A stretch of 64,000 bases of DNA. Origin: Dyadobacter alkalitolerans DSM 23607 (GTDB taxonomy: Bacteria; Bacteroidota; Bacteroidia; Cytophagales; Spirosomataceae). The first letter of the stretch is position 1; each line of letters starts with the position of its first letter. The notes beneath the pieces were generated by a model. The model had not been told where the DNA came from, did no database searches, and was given only the letters and a program-made list of their open reading frames with translations. Below are positions 25,428 to 35,821 of this stretch, piece after piece. The DNA lies in assembly GCF_000428845.1 (NCBI RefSeq), contig NZ_AUAS01000004.1, positions 372,001 through 436,000 of the forward strand, written 5' to 3'. The position numbers and the translations under genes are program-made.

Positions 25428-26815
25428 AATATTTCTTCAAGTTTTTGGACCGTTTCCTTTGGATCTTTTGATTGGATCAATGCAGAAGACATGGCGACAC
25501 CGTGTAAGCCAGCGCCTAGTAATGCCGGGACGTCGTCCGGCAGGATGCCGCCAATGGCTATTATTGGGATTTCTTTTTTTGCCTCGGCAAGCCTTTGCAT
25601 CAAATCACGATAACCTTCCAGGCCCAGGATTGGGCTAAGATTTAGTTTGGTTTTGGTAAATCGGAAGGGGCCTAATCCAATGTAATCTGCTCCCTCATCA
25701 ATTCTTAAAAGAATGTCTTCGAATGTGTTGGCTGTGCCGCCGATGATCATGTTGTCACCCATGATTTTACGGGCTTCTGGAATGGGCATGTCACTCAGCC
25801 CGAGATGCAGACCATGTGCAGAAATCGCTTTGGCAATGTCTGGAAAGTCGTTGATAATCAGTTTGGCGCCATAAGTGTCGCACAGTGCTTTGGCGGCTTG
25901 GGCCATTTCTAAAACAAGTTTTTCCGGCTCATTCTTTACACGCAACTGGATCCATCGGCAGCCGGCTTCCAAAGCAAGGCTAATGCTTTCCAAATGGCTA
26001 AATTCTTGTGACTGATTAGAAATAAATTGCAGCTTGTCAATTTGCTGCACATCTGATCTCATTTGCCGGGGGCTTAAGCCCCCGGCAATGTTTTTTTTGA
26101 AATCTGGATCTGATGCAGTTGTTTTTAAATCTAATTTCATTTGCCGGGGGCTTAAGCCCCCGGCAATGTTTTTTTTGAAATCTGGATCTGATGCAATTGC
26201 TTTTGAATCTGATTCTATTTGCCGGGGGCTTAAGCCCCCGGCAATGTTTGAAAATTTGAAATTGGGAGCATGCCAGATTGCTCCTAGTAAGGCAGCGCCG
26301 TCGAAGTTCATTTTCTGAATTTGGCTTATGTTGGAATGATCAATGCCTCCGATCGCGATTACTTTCACCGTCTTCTGTTCATCATTTAAATACATATCAT
26401 CGCCAATGATGCTTGAATAGCCTTTCTTGGAAATGCTATCGAACACTGGACCGAAGAATGTGTATTCAAAGTTGTCGGAAAGATCAGCCAGCTCATCAAT
26501 GGCATGAACAGATGTGCTAAGCTTAAAACCTGCGTCTTTTAATTTTTTCAGCATAAATTCCGGCGTTTCCTTCCGCAATGATTCCGGGAAGTGAAGCCTG
26601 GTAATTCCATATTGCGCCGCGAGTTCGTGATGGGAATGCAGGGCTATTTTAGAGTAAAACACTGGATTAATCTCAGCAATCAATCGGTTCAAATCAAGTA
26701 CATTACAAGCAGGCTTGCGCAGGTGCAGGCGCTGCAAGCCGTCCCGAAAAAGCGCATTGATCCGTTCGGCTTCATTGGGGATGAAATCTGGATGGGATAT
26801 CGCGATCAGTTCCAT
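25421..26815 (-). CDS. thiE: Fused TenI-like/ThiE thiamine-phosphate synthase with repeat linker
   Basis: A 464-residue protein with two TIM-barrel domains. The N-terminal part (about 1-185) is TenI-like: [32 protein letters not shown] and [10 protein letters not shown], lacking the Ile-Asn-Asp motif of active ThiE. The C-terminal part (about 260-464) has the ThiE features: [52 protein letters not shown] and IPIIAIGGI. It joins HMP-PP to thiazole phosphate; TenI-like domains may aromatise the thiazole. Between the domains lies a linker made of a 26-residue unit present about 2.3 times, each starting [10 protein letters not shown]. The open frame extends 27 codons upstream, but the ATG at 26815 starts [11 protein letters not shown] and follows thiC by 16 nt. 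The fusion could also be two ancestral genes joined by repeat expansion (inference). Confidence 0.85.
   Translation of the reverse strand: MELIAISHPDFIPNEAERINALFRDGLQRLHLRKPACNVLDLNRLIAEINPVFYSKIALHSHHELAAQYGITRLHFPESLRKETPEFMLKKLKDAGFKLSTSVHAIDELADLSDNFEYTFFGPVFDSISKKGYSSIIGDDMYLNDEQKTVKVIAIGGIDHSNISQIQKMNFDGAALLGAIWHAPNFKFSNIAGGLSPRQIESDSKAIASDPDFKKNIAGGLSPRQMKLDLKTTASDPDFKKNIAGGLSPRQMRSDVQQIDKLQFISNQSQEFSHLESISLALEAGCRWIQLRVKNEPEKLVLEMAQAAKALCDTYGAKLIINDFPDIAKAISAHGLHLGLSDMPIPEARKIMGDNMIIGGTANTFEDILLRIDEGADYIGLGPFRFTKTKLNLSPILGLEGYRDLMQRLAEAKKEIPIIAIGGILPDDVPALLGAGLHGVAMSSALIQSKDPKETVQKLEEILC
26063..26244. repeat. 78-bp tandem repeat with 26-bp perfect palindrome cores, inside thiE
   Basis: Three identical 26-bp palindromes (core GCCGGGGGCTTAAGC and its complement) lie at 26063-26088, 26141-26166 and 26219-26244, exactly 78 bp apart. 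The two full intervening units differ at only a few bases. Because 78 is a multiple of 3, translation is undisturbed and each unit gives 26 residues. The core would form very stable mRNA hairpins within the thi operon. It is like a REP palindrome that has invaded and expanded in-frame. Confidence 0.95.
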
Positions 26816-26831
26816 ATTCTTAAAGAGCTGA

Positions 26832-28959
<2,128 letters not shown>

Positions 28960-29042
28960 TCTGAATAATGTTTTTGAGAAAAACTTCAGGAATGGACCTT
29001 TTGGAAGAAAGATACATTGAGATACGATAGCAGTATCTCTTA

Positions 29043-29117
29043 CTTTTCCCTTCGGCAGTACTAACTGCATCAGGTTCAAAGGGTATTATCTCAGTCCGCA
29101 TTTCGGGACACCCCTAA
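29043..29117 (-). ncRNA. TPP riboswitch (THI element)
   Basis: On the minus strand the conserved THI-box sequences occur in order: GGGGTGTCC near the 5' end, CTGAGATAATACCC, then TGAACCTGATGCAGTTAG and TACTGCCGAAGGGAA at the 3' side. These form the P2-P5 arms that bind thiamine pyrophosphate. It lies directly between the promoter and thiS, so high TPP should shut down the whole thi operon. Confidence 0.97.
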
Positions 29118-29125
29118 AGTTTGGA

Positions 29126-29155
29126 CAAAGCTATCGCAAAAAATGTATTTTCAAA
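29126..29155 (-). promoter_or_regulatory. Bacteroidota-type promoter of the thi operon
   Basis: Minus strand: a -7 box TAGCTTTG (29126-29133) exactly fits TAnnTTTG, and a TTTG (29152-29155) lies 18 bp upstream, as expected for the -33 element. Transcription would start about 29120, just at the riboswitch 5' edge. Confidence 0.7.
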
Positions 29156-29267
29156 AATTAACCAAAGAAAACACCGCGAAACGAAGCAATGGAAGCACTT
29201 TTATTTTAAGAATTATCGGGTAACTTTAAGGTCATATTTACCAATTATATCGAACCTACGTTACTTG

Positions 29268-29771
29268 ATGGATCTTATTATCAGAAGCGCTGCTCCAAAG
29301 GATTTGCCATCCCTGTTAGAAATTATTAATCACGCCATTCTTAACACCACTGCGATTTACGATTACGAGCCCCGGACGCTGGACGAGCAACGGGAATGGT
29401 TTGAGAAAATGTTCAATGACGGCATGCCGGTCATCGTTGCAGAAAGGGAAGGAAAAGTGATTGGTTATGGCTCTTACAATATTTTCCGGCCGAAAATCGG
29501 CTACAAATTCAGCGTAGAACATTCCATTTACCTCGACGAAAAATCAAGGGGTTTAGGTGTGGGAGGTAAACTCCTTGGCAGCCTCATCCAACGAGCCCGA
29601 GAATCCGGCCTTCACAGCATGATCGCCGGCATAGACGCCGCTAACCGCGGTAGCATTGAATTTCACAAGAAGTATGGATTTGTGGAGAAGGGTTATTTGA
29701 AGGAGGTAGGATATAAGTTCGACCAATGGCTGGATCTGGTTTTTATGCAGTTGTTGTTGGAAGAAGATTAA
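29268..29771 (+). CDS. GNAT-family N-acetyltransferase (phosphinothricin-acetyltransferase-like)
   Basis: Acetylates an amine using acetyl-CoA. It has 167 residues from the ATG at 29268; the frame extends upstream through 49 codons that overlap the promoter side of the thi operon and do not look like protein. The GNAT core is visible: EHSIYLDEKSRGLGVGGKLLGSLI is motif A with the R-x-x-G-x-G pyrophosphate loop, and HSMIAGIDAANRGSIEFHKKYGF is motif B. NIFRPK and LVFMQ match the PAT/BAR-like branch, but the natural substrate is unknown. Confidence 0.85.
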   Translation: MDLIIRSAAPKDLPSLLEIINHAILNTTAIYDYEPRTLDEQREWFEKMFNDGMPVIVAEREGKVIGYGSYNIFRPKIGYKFSVEHSIYLDEKSRGLGVGGKLLGSLIQRARESGLHSMIAGIDAANRGSIEFHKKYGFVEKGYLKEVGYKFDQWLDLVFMQLLLEED

Positions 29772-29777
29772 GGGGTT

Positions 29778-29933
29778 AAATCGCGGAGCGATGCAACATT
29801 GGTAGCAAGGAATGAACACCGAATATATAAAATCCCGGAGGGATGTAACAGCGTGCACGTCGTTACACCCCTCCGGGATTTCCTGTTTTAGATCCGTTCA
29901 TGGTTTGCTACCGATATTTATCCCTCTGGGATT
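29778..29933. repeat. REP-like nested palindrome, copy A
   Basis: About 156 bp. An inner palindrome (AAATCCCGGAGGGATG against CCCCTCCGGGATTT around a GCGTGCACGTCG loop) is nested between outer arms, left TTGGTAGCAA and right TTGCTACCGA...TCCCTCTGGGATT. It is closely related to the copy at 30481-30633. It lies in the 324-nt gap after the acetyltransferase gene; the rest of that gap (29934-30095) shows no gene. Confidence 0.85.
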
Positions 29934-30095
29934 GGCGTTTTGCTAGGCTCCTATGGCGCTCCCCCGCTTACACGCACCTCTTATTTTTTTGGTGAACTTT
30001 TTTGCCGTTAACATATTGATGTTAACCTCTTAAAAAGTCAATTCTTTCGTTTCAATTCTCTTGTTTTAATTGTTGTCATATGGCGTTAACTCGCG

Positions 30096-30440
30096 GTGGA
30101 TTCTAATCAATTTATATACATGGGCCCTTGGAAAGCAGCTTTCTTTACGTTATCAGTTGTCCTAGTTATGATTGTTATTATGTCGGCATATGTGATTATA
30201 GGCCAGTCTTACAGTTTAGCTTATATTAGAGATAGCCGGCTTGGATTCAAAAGTGACTTGTTAACGCTGTCAGAGATTATTAATTCAAAAGATCAGTCAA
30301 AGACCGGTATAGTTGAAATTTTGGGAAATCGCGAAATTGTTGACAAGCAAAGTCGTCGGACAGACACTGTTCAATTGAGGCAAATTATCTTGATTTTTAA
30401 ATTTGAACAGCTCCACAAGGTGGTGCCGTTAAGTGATTAA
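30096..30440 (+). CDS. Small putative membrane protein between two REP copies
   Basis: A possible 114-residue gene. It opens at a GTG; an alternative ATG at 30120 would remove eight residues. Residues about 12-40 are a single hydrophobic helix (FFTLSVVLVMIVIMSAYVII), and the remainder is polar and ends LHKVVPLSD. No homologous family is recognised. It is A/T-rich and bounded on both sides by the REP copies, so it may be a mobile-associated or unique orphan gene, or a non-coding frame. Confidence 0.4.
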   Translation: MDSNQFIYMGPWKAAFFTLSVVLVMIVIMSAYVIIGQSYSLAYIRDSRLGFKSDLLTLSEIINSKDQSKTGIVEILGNREIVDKQSRRTDTVQLRQIILIFKFEQLHKVVPLSD

Positions 30441-30480
30441 CCAAGTAATAACGCGGTACATCATAAATGAAGTATATATA

Positions 30481-30633
30481 GTCCCGGAGGGGCACAATAT
30501 CGGTAGCAAATGAATGGTCGCTATAATGTAAATCCCGAAGGGATGTAACAGCGTGTACGTCGTTACATCCCTCCGGGATTTCGTATTTTGGATAGGTTCG
30601 GGGTATGCTACCGATATTTATCCCTCTGGGATT
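30481..30633. repeat. REP-like nested palindrome, copy B
   Basis: About 153 bp in the same order as copy A: TCCCGGAGGGGCACAATATC and GGTAGCAAAT on the left, an inner palindrome around GTAACAGCGTGTACGTCGTT, then TGCTACCGATATTTATCCCT on the right. Differences from copy A are scattered substitutions. It ends 3 nt before the stop end of the symporter gene. Confidence 0.85.
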
Positions 30634-30636
30634 GCC

Positions 30637-31743
30637 TTAATGTGCCCTTCCAGTCTCCACATAAGTCTCCTCATCCCCAGTCGGTTTGCCTTGCCACCAG
30701 GATGCCAGAATGGATCCAGTAATGTTCATTAATGGCCCGAAAATCGCGGGCGCTAGCCCTACGGTGGCCATTTTCCCCATTTCTTTTGCTATACCGGATG
30801 CTAAGCCACCATTTTGCATGCCTACTTCTATGGCGATGGTGCGGCAGTCGCGCTCGCTCATTTTGAAGAGCCGGCCGGACCAGTAGCCTAATGTGTATCC
30901 TGATAAATTGTGGATTAGAACAAGTAGCAGCAGTGTTGGTCCGATGGTGAGCAGGCTGTCGCGGCCGGCGGCGGTGATGATGACGATGATGAAGGCGATG
31001 CCGGCCATGGAAACGATCGGCATGGCGTCGTCGAGCCACTTGGCTTTGCCGCTGAAAAATTTATTGAAAAGCAATCCGGCGCCGATGGGGATGATGACCA
31101 TTTTGATAATGTCCCACATCATGTGCAGGGTGTCGATTTGTACAAATGCACCTGCTAATGCGCTCATTAGCAATGGCGTCACAATAGGAGCGAGCATGGT
31201 GGAGATCGCCGTGATGGTGATCGATAATGCCAGGTTTGCTTTGGCCAGATAGGAAATTACATTTGAGGCCATTCCGTTTGGTGAACAGCCGATGAGGATG
31301 ATTCCGGCTGCAATTTCGGGCGGGAAGCCGCTTAGGTTTGCCAATGTAAATCCAATGGTTGGCATAATGATAAAATGGCTTACCACGCCAATCAGCACGC
31401 CCTTTGGCATTTTTACAACCCCCACAAAATCCCCAAAGCTCATTGACGTCCCCATTCCGAACATAATGATCTGGATCAGAGGCGTGATTAATGCTGCCAA
31501 TTTGAAGCCGTTGACCGTTTGGAAATGCTGCGGATAGTAGAGGGCTGTGGTTACGGCGGCGAAAATGACAGTTGTATACGTGAAACCTTTCAGTTTTTCA
31601 AAACCCCGGAAACTAACGGCTAATGCCAGAAAAAAAGCAATGAAGAAGGGACCGGCTTGCGGCAGGTTTCCGGAGAGCGCAAGGAAAAGCGCAACGAGAA
31701 GACACAGACCTGCGACACCGGCGAGTAGCTTGTAAACATTCAT
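30637..31743 (-). CDS. BASS-family (bile acid:sodium symporter-like) transporter
   Basis: A membrane protein of 368 residues with about ten helices. The family core is seen in GMGTSMSFGDFVGVVKMPKGVLIGV and GIILIGCSPNGMASNVISYLAKANLALSIT, with the crossing-helix motif SPNGMASNV. A second signature is EVGMQNGGLASGIAKEMG. The family couples sodium to uptake of organic anions such as bile acids, pyruvate or pantoate. It is the last gene of the sugar-acid locus, 65 nt after the RraA-like gene, which suggests uptake of a carboxylate product (inference). Confidence 0.88.
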   Translation of the reverse strand: MNVYKLLAGVAGLCLLVALFLALSGNLPQAGPFFIAFFLALAVSFRGFEKLKGFTYTTVIFAAVTTALYYPQHFQTVNGFKLAALITPLIQIIMFGMGTSMSFGDFVGVVKMPKGVLIGVVSHFIIMPTIGFTLANLSGFPPEIAAGIILIGCSPNGMASNVISYLAKANLALSITITAISTMLAPIVTPLLMSALAGAFVQIDTLHMMWDIIKMVIIPIGAGLLFNKFFSGKAKWLDDAMPIVSMAGIAFIIVIITAAGRDSLLTIGPTLLLLVLIHNLSGYTLGYWSGRLFKMSERDCRTIAIEVGMQNGGLASGIAKEMGKMATVGLAPAIFGPLMNITGSILASWWQGKPTGDEETYVETGRAH

Positions 31744-31808
31744 ATAATTGTCGTTATAATGCTATTGAAAAAACAACGCAAAAGTGCCCTGGCACTTCAA
31801 TAAGAAGG

Positions 31809-32741
31809 TTACCAGGTTCTTTTCTTCATGTATTCGTCCAGTTCGGCGCGCTTCATCGGGATTTCCTTTGGATTGCTGTCCAGCCATTTCAGGAATGCCT
31901 CTTTAAGCTGATCGGTCCATTGGTTGTCGATCTGGCCGGGGGTGAATTTGCCTTCGCGGAGCATTTGAAGAGCAAATTTGTCTCTTAATGTGAGGAATTC
32001 TGCGGTTAGGATCACTTTTTCGGCCATGTGCGCCGGAATGAAGATCACGCCTTCTTTTTTAGCAAGCACAATGTCTCCTGGCAATACAATGGCGCGGCCA
32101 ATGCGGATCGGCGTGTTAATGCCGGTCAGGAAAACGTCCTTTAAGAATGATGGGTCGAAATCTCTTACAAATGCATTGAAACCCTCGATTTTGGAAAGTC
32201 CTTCCAGATCGCGGACTGATGCGTCGAAAACGACACCATTGCCTGATTTGGTAAAAATGGATGTTCCCAAATTGTCGCCGATCAATGTTCCGCTGGCGAT
32301 TTTACCAAAACCGTCTGCCACGTAAACGTCGCCTTTCGAAAGCTTATCGATGGGCCAGGAATTGGTGTTTCCTAGCATGCCGTTTTTGTTGCCGCGGTCC
32401 TTAACGAGCTTTTCAACGTCTGGGCGGGAGGGCATAAATTGGGCCGTCAATGCGCGGCCTGTGATGACGATGTCGTCTTTTAATATTTTCCAGTTTCCGT
32501 CGAACTGGCAGTTGTAACCTTCATTTTGCAACACCACCCACGCTTCTTCAATGGAGATGTTTTTGGCGCGGTTAATGAGCTCGTCGGAGACTTTGGGGCG
32601 GCCGTCGGGGAAGCGTTCGCCTTTCCATTCGGAGGTGAGGAACATCAGTTCTTCCTTGGGCATTACTTGCGCCTGTGCGGAGGGCAAACTGCTGAAATGA
32701 AGGGCTAGGAGGGTTATTACACCTAAAAATTGTACTCTCAT
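31809..32741 (-). CDS. Exported RraA/HMG-aldolase-family protein
   Basis: A 310-residue protein with a signal peptide (residues 1-24, cleavage after AQAQ). The RraA/HMG-CHA aldolase fold shows VADGFGKIASGTLIGDNLGT and GVVFDASVRDLEGLSKI; the substrate-binding Arg-Asp pair is R177-D178. Catalytic RraA-like aldolases cleave 2-oxo-acids to release pyruvate with a divalent metal, and some members regulate RNase E instead. Export to the periplasm makes the regulator role unlikely. A C-terminal extension (about 250-310) is helical. The metal-binding pattern looks retained, but this was judged only by eye. Its substrate may be a 2-keto-3-deoxy acid made by neighbouring enzymes (inference). Confidence 0.8.
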   Translation of the reverse strand: MRVQFLGVITLLALHFSSLPSAQAQVMPKEELMFLTSEWKGERFPDGRPKVSDELINRAKNISIEEAWVVLQNEGYNCQFDGNWKILKDDIVITGRALTAQFMPSRPDVEKLVKDRGNKNGMLGNTNSWPIDKLSKGDVYVADGFGKIASGTLIGDNLGTSIFTKSGNGVVFDASVRDLEGLSKIEGFNAFVRDFDPSFLKDVFLTGINTPIRIGRAIVLPGDIVLAKKEGVIFIPAHMAEKVILTAEFLTLRDKFALQMLREGKFTPGQIDNQWTDQLKEAFLKWLDSNPKEIPMKRAELDEYMKKRTW

Positions 32742-32807
32742 ATTTGAAAAATAAAAAATTGCGGCAAGATAAATGTCAAAGATGCATCGAATGGATTATC
32801 ATTCAAA

Positions 32808-34079
32808 TTATCTTTTGGTAATCACGAGCGGCTCGGTGAGGCCATTGAGGTCGTAAACGACTTTTCCGGCGCGGATCGTCACCTCTGCTTCCAGTTTCTG
32901 TTTTCCCTGAATCTTGGTTCCTGTGTAATCCCAGAAACCGAATGTTCCTGTGTCATTCAATTGGAATTTACCATCCAGAACCCTCAAAACAGTCACATCT
33001 GCACGCGAGCCAACTGAAAGGTTTCCGAGCTCTTCGCGGTGAATGGCTTGTGCGGGCGCCCAGGTGCTTGCTTTGATCACAGCCGAAAGATCCATGCCCA
33101 TAGCCAGGAATTTGGACATGACATTCAGCATGTCTTTCATGGCATTGTTCATGCTGCCCGTGTGAATGTCGGTGCTGATGGTGTTGGGATAAAAACCGCT
33201 CTTAACGGCCGGAATGGCTTGTGAGAAGGCAAAGCTTATGCCACCATAACCTACATCGAAAAGGATCCCTTTCTTACGCGCATCATAAACAAACGGCCTG
33301 ATCTTGCCCGTAGCAACGTCCAGAATCGGCTCGCGGCTGCTTAACTGCCCGAAGCAATGTGTGAAAATATCGCCTGGGCGCAAATGTTTTGTAAACAATT
33401 CTTGCAGCGGCAAAACAGGCTTGCTACCACCAAAATCAATCATAACAGGCACATTAGCCAGCTTTCCGGCTTCCACGGCGCGTTCGGTGGGCGTCCAGTT
33501 GTAGCCGTTGTAATGCGCGAGTTTAATGCCGACAATGTAATCCGGATTTTCTTTCACCACTTTCGCCGTTGCAGCTGCGTCCATGTCGTCCACATTCTGC
33601 TCGTAAGTGCCGCCACGCATGCCTTCTCCTACAATGTTCAGGAATGCGAGCACGCGGGTTTTTGAAATGTCAATGGTTTGTTTTTTAAAATCAGGAAAAG
33701 ACTTCCAGCCTGCACAGCCCGCGTCCACAACCGTGGTCACGCCCGTGCGGAATGTGAAGCCATCCGGCGGCAATGCGTTAGGGCCATTGCTGTAAGTCTG
33801 GTCCATCTTGGTGCCGTAAAAGTTGTGGGAATGCATGTCGATCAGGCCGGGTGTTACGAAAAGCCCTTTGGCATTCACGACCTGCTTGCCTTCTTTGGCA
33901 TCGATGTTCTTGGCAACGAGCATGACGGTGTCGCCTTTAAGGGCCACGTCCATGATGCCGGTCACATTATTTTTAGGGTCGATAACGTGGCCGCCTTTGA
34001 TCACCACAGAATATTGCTGGGCGTTGGCGGCGCATGCAAATAGCAGCGCAAAACAGGTTAAGCGTAATTTCTTGTTCAT
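32808..34079 (-). CDS. Exported amidohydrolase/deacetylase metallohydrolase 1
   Basis: A 423-residue TIM-barrel amidohydrolase with a signal peptide (cleavage after AANAQ). The frame reaches further up, but the ATG at 34079 starts MNKKLRL. The metal ligands are H83 and H85 in the DMHSHNF motif, the bridging Lys K186 (VGIKLAHY), H241 (IFTHCF) and D304 (ISTDIHTGS). The strand-5 His expected between Lys and the later His is replaced by Asp D216 in VMIDFGGSK. Relatives deacetylate N-acetyl amino acids or acetyl esters. The gene belongs to the same block as SusD, RraA and the symporter, and has a paralogue at 46101-47351. Confidence 0.88.
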   Translation of the reverse strand: MNKKLRLTCFALLFACAANAQQYSVVIKGGHVIDPKNNVTGIMDVALKGDTVMLVAKNIDAKEGKQVVNAKGLFVTPGLIDMHSHNFYGTKMDQTYSNGPNALPPDGFTFRTGVTTVVDAGCAGWKSFPDFKKQTIDISKTRVLAFLNIVGEGMRGGTYEQNVDDMDAAATAKVVKENPDYIVGIKLAHYNGYNWTPTERAVEAGKLANVPVMIDFGGSKPVLPLQELFTKHLRPGDIFTHCFGQLSSREPILDVATGKIRPFVYDARKKGILFDVGYGGISFAFSQAIPAVKSGFYPNTISTDIHTGSMNNAMKDMLNVMSKFLAMGMDLSAVIKASTWAPAQAIHREELGNLSVGSRADVTVLRVLDGKFQLNDTGTFGFWDYTGTKIQGKQKLEAEVTIRAGKVVYDLNGLTEPLVITKR

Positions 34080-34180
34080 GTTTTCAGGTTTTAGGAATAT
34101 GGACATTAGATAGTTAAAGGAATTTTCAGTTCGTTTTTAATGCTGCAAGTGTGTTTAATGTTGGAGGGTTGGTTATGAAT

Positions 34181-34219
34181 AAATCAGACTTCCCGGTTTG
34201 TGGCCTGGAAGTCTGATTT
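34181..34219 (-). terminator. Hairpin between susD-like gene and amidohydrolase
   Basis: A 13-bp perfect stem (AAATCAGACTTCC and its complement) with a loop of about 13 nt. On the minus strand it follows the SusD-like gene stop at 34238 and is trailed by only a short T-rich stretch, so it may be a weak terminator or an mRNA-processing hairpin. Confidence 0.6.
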
Positions 34220-34237
34220 TGGATTGTTTTACAAAAA

Positions 34238-35797
34238 TTATTTATCCCACCAAACCATGCTCGACAGCGTATTCGTGCCGCCTTGTCTGGTTCTTGCTTC
34301 GTAGAAATTGGCTTGGTTATACTGCTCTTCGGAATCAGGAATTACAAAACGGGTTGGGATTTTTCCGCCGGTAAGGTTACCAGGATAGTTGGTAGGCGTC
34401 AGCCTAGGATATCCGGTGCGTCTCCAATTGGACCAGATTTCATATTCATCTTCCAAAAACAGCGCAACCCACTTCTGCGTGCCGATCTGCTCCATTTTTT
34501 CAGCCAATGTTCCGGTTGCTTTGAACGGATTTGCTTTCAGGTAAGCAGCGATTTTGGCATCGGAAATCACACCGCCTGCGCCGAATGCAGCCCATTGCTT
34601 CATGCCTGATGTTACCGCGCTTTCATATTCCGCAGCTGGTGTCGTAGCCGAATACCAGCCTCTCAAACCGGCCTCAGCAAGCAGCAAATGCACTTCCGCA
34701 GGGGTGAAGACCAATAAGGGCGCATTGTATTTCAAAATCGTATTCGGATTTGGCTCGGAGTAAGAGTCAAAATCTGCTGGCAACGAGTTGAAAGCCGCAT
34801 TAGGCATTCCTTTTTGCAAAGCAGTAGCTGTGTCAGCAACATAAGGGGCTGTTGCAGAAGCCTTTGTCCAAACCACAGAGATTACATTCAAACGCGGATC
34901 TTTGGTTGTTTTCAAATGGTCAACCAATGTTTTGGCCAATTTTCCACCCTCCACATTGTCACCGCCTGGAGAAACATAATCTGTCGCCATGAGGCCCGCA
35001 GCGATGAAATTTCTGCTGGCTGTGATGGAGCCGTCCACGTAAGCAATCGTCGCCATATCCGTATCAGATGTGATCACACCGCCTGCAATGGCCTTTTTTA
35101 CCCATGTTTCAGCGCTGGCCGGATCTACTTCTGTCAGGCGCATGCCGAGGCGGAGCATCAGCGAGTAACCGAATTTTTTCCATTTTGCAATTTCCCCGCC
35201 GTAGACCAGGTCAGCCGTTCCGAAAGTCGGTCGTGCCGCATCAAATGCATTGATCGACTCTTCCAGTTCTTTCAGCATATCTGCATAAATGGCTTGCTGT
35301 GTATCATATTTCGGCGTGAAGTTTTGGCTTGAAAGTGCCTTTCCCGCTTCGAAATAAGGAATGTCGCCATACATATCCGTCAAACGGTGGAATAGATAGG
35401 CTTTCCAGATGCGGGCAACAGACAGCTTGTTCACATCGGCAGGATTTGTTGAAACAGCCTCAATTACTTGTGCAATGTCAATTACAGCACCCTGAGAAAC
35501 GGGATCACCACCATAAAGTGCCCAGCTGCCCTGGCTGTAAGTGAAACTGAAATATTTGTCACCTGCCGCAGGCACTTCCTTGTAAGTGGCGAAATGCTGC
35601 ATGGACCCTCCAATGGTCAGGTAAGCCGCGCCAGTAAAGTTATTGCTTACGGTTACCAGTTGAGCCCGCGTGAAAAGAAAACCAGGGACAACTTCTGTCG
35701 AAGCATTGGGGTTAACATTCATTTCTTCAAACCCATTGTCGCAGGAGGCAATGAATAGGGCCGGAGCCAGATATAGGACTTTTATTAAATTTTTCAT
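34238..35797 (-). CDS. SusD/RagB-family outer-membrane lipoprotein
   Basis: The glycan/nutrient-binding partner of a SusC transporter, 519 residues, with a lipobox FIASC (C19). The open frame starts two codons earlier at a GTG; the ATG at 35797 was chosen. Features of the SusD-like-2 type are present: NPNASTEVVPGFLFTRAQLV near the start and, at the C-terminus, LFLEDEYEIWSNWRRTGYP plus RFVIPDSEEQYNQANFYEA. It lies 24 nt after the SusC stop, so the pair is one operon. The ligand is not known. Confidence 0.95.
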   Translation of the reverse strand: MKNLIKVLYLAPALFIASCDNGFEEMNVNPNASTEVVPGFLFTRAQLVTVSNNFTGAAYLTIGGSMQHFATYKEVPAAGDKYFSFTYSQGSWALYGGDPVSQGAVIDIAQVIEAVSTNPADVNKLSVARIWKAYLFHRLTDMYGDIPYFEAGKALSSQNFTPKYDTQQAIYADMLKELEESINAFDAARPTFGTADLVYGGEIAKWKKFGYSLMLRLGMRLTEVDPASAETWVKKAIAGGVITSDTDMATIAYVDGSITASRNFIAAGLMATDYVSPGGDNVEGGKLAKTLVDHLKTTKDPRLNVISVVWTKASATAPYVADTATALQKGMPNAAFNSLPADFDSYSEPNPNTILKYNAPLLVFTPAEVHLLLAEAGLRGWYSATTPAAEYESAVTSGMKQWAAFGAGGVISDAKIAAYLKANPFKATGTLAEKMEQIGTQKWVALFLEDEYEIWSNWRRTGYPRLTPTNYPGNLTGGKIPTRFVIPDSEEQYNQANFYEARTRQGGTNTLSSMVWWDK

Positions 35798-35821
35798 ATT
35801 CACTAAAATGCTTTTTAATGA

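Noticed and set aside
26063..26244. CRISPR-like regularly spaced repeats
   Set aside because: The spacers are themselves near-identical and in-frame within thiE, with no cas genes and no unique spacer sequences; it is a tandem coding repeat.
28960..29079. 40-codon extension upstream of ThiS
   Set aside because: It reads through the TPP riboswitch; the 67-residue form matches ThiS length.
29121..29267. 49-codon extension upstream of the acetyltransferase
   Set aside because: Lys/Arg/Tyr-rich without domain match, overlaps the thi promoter, and the GNAT fold begins at the ATG at 29268.
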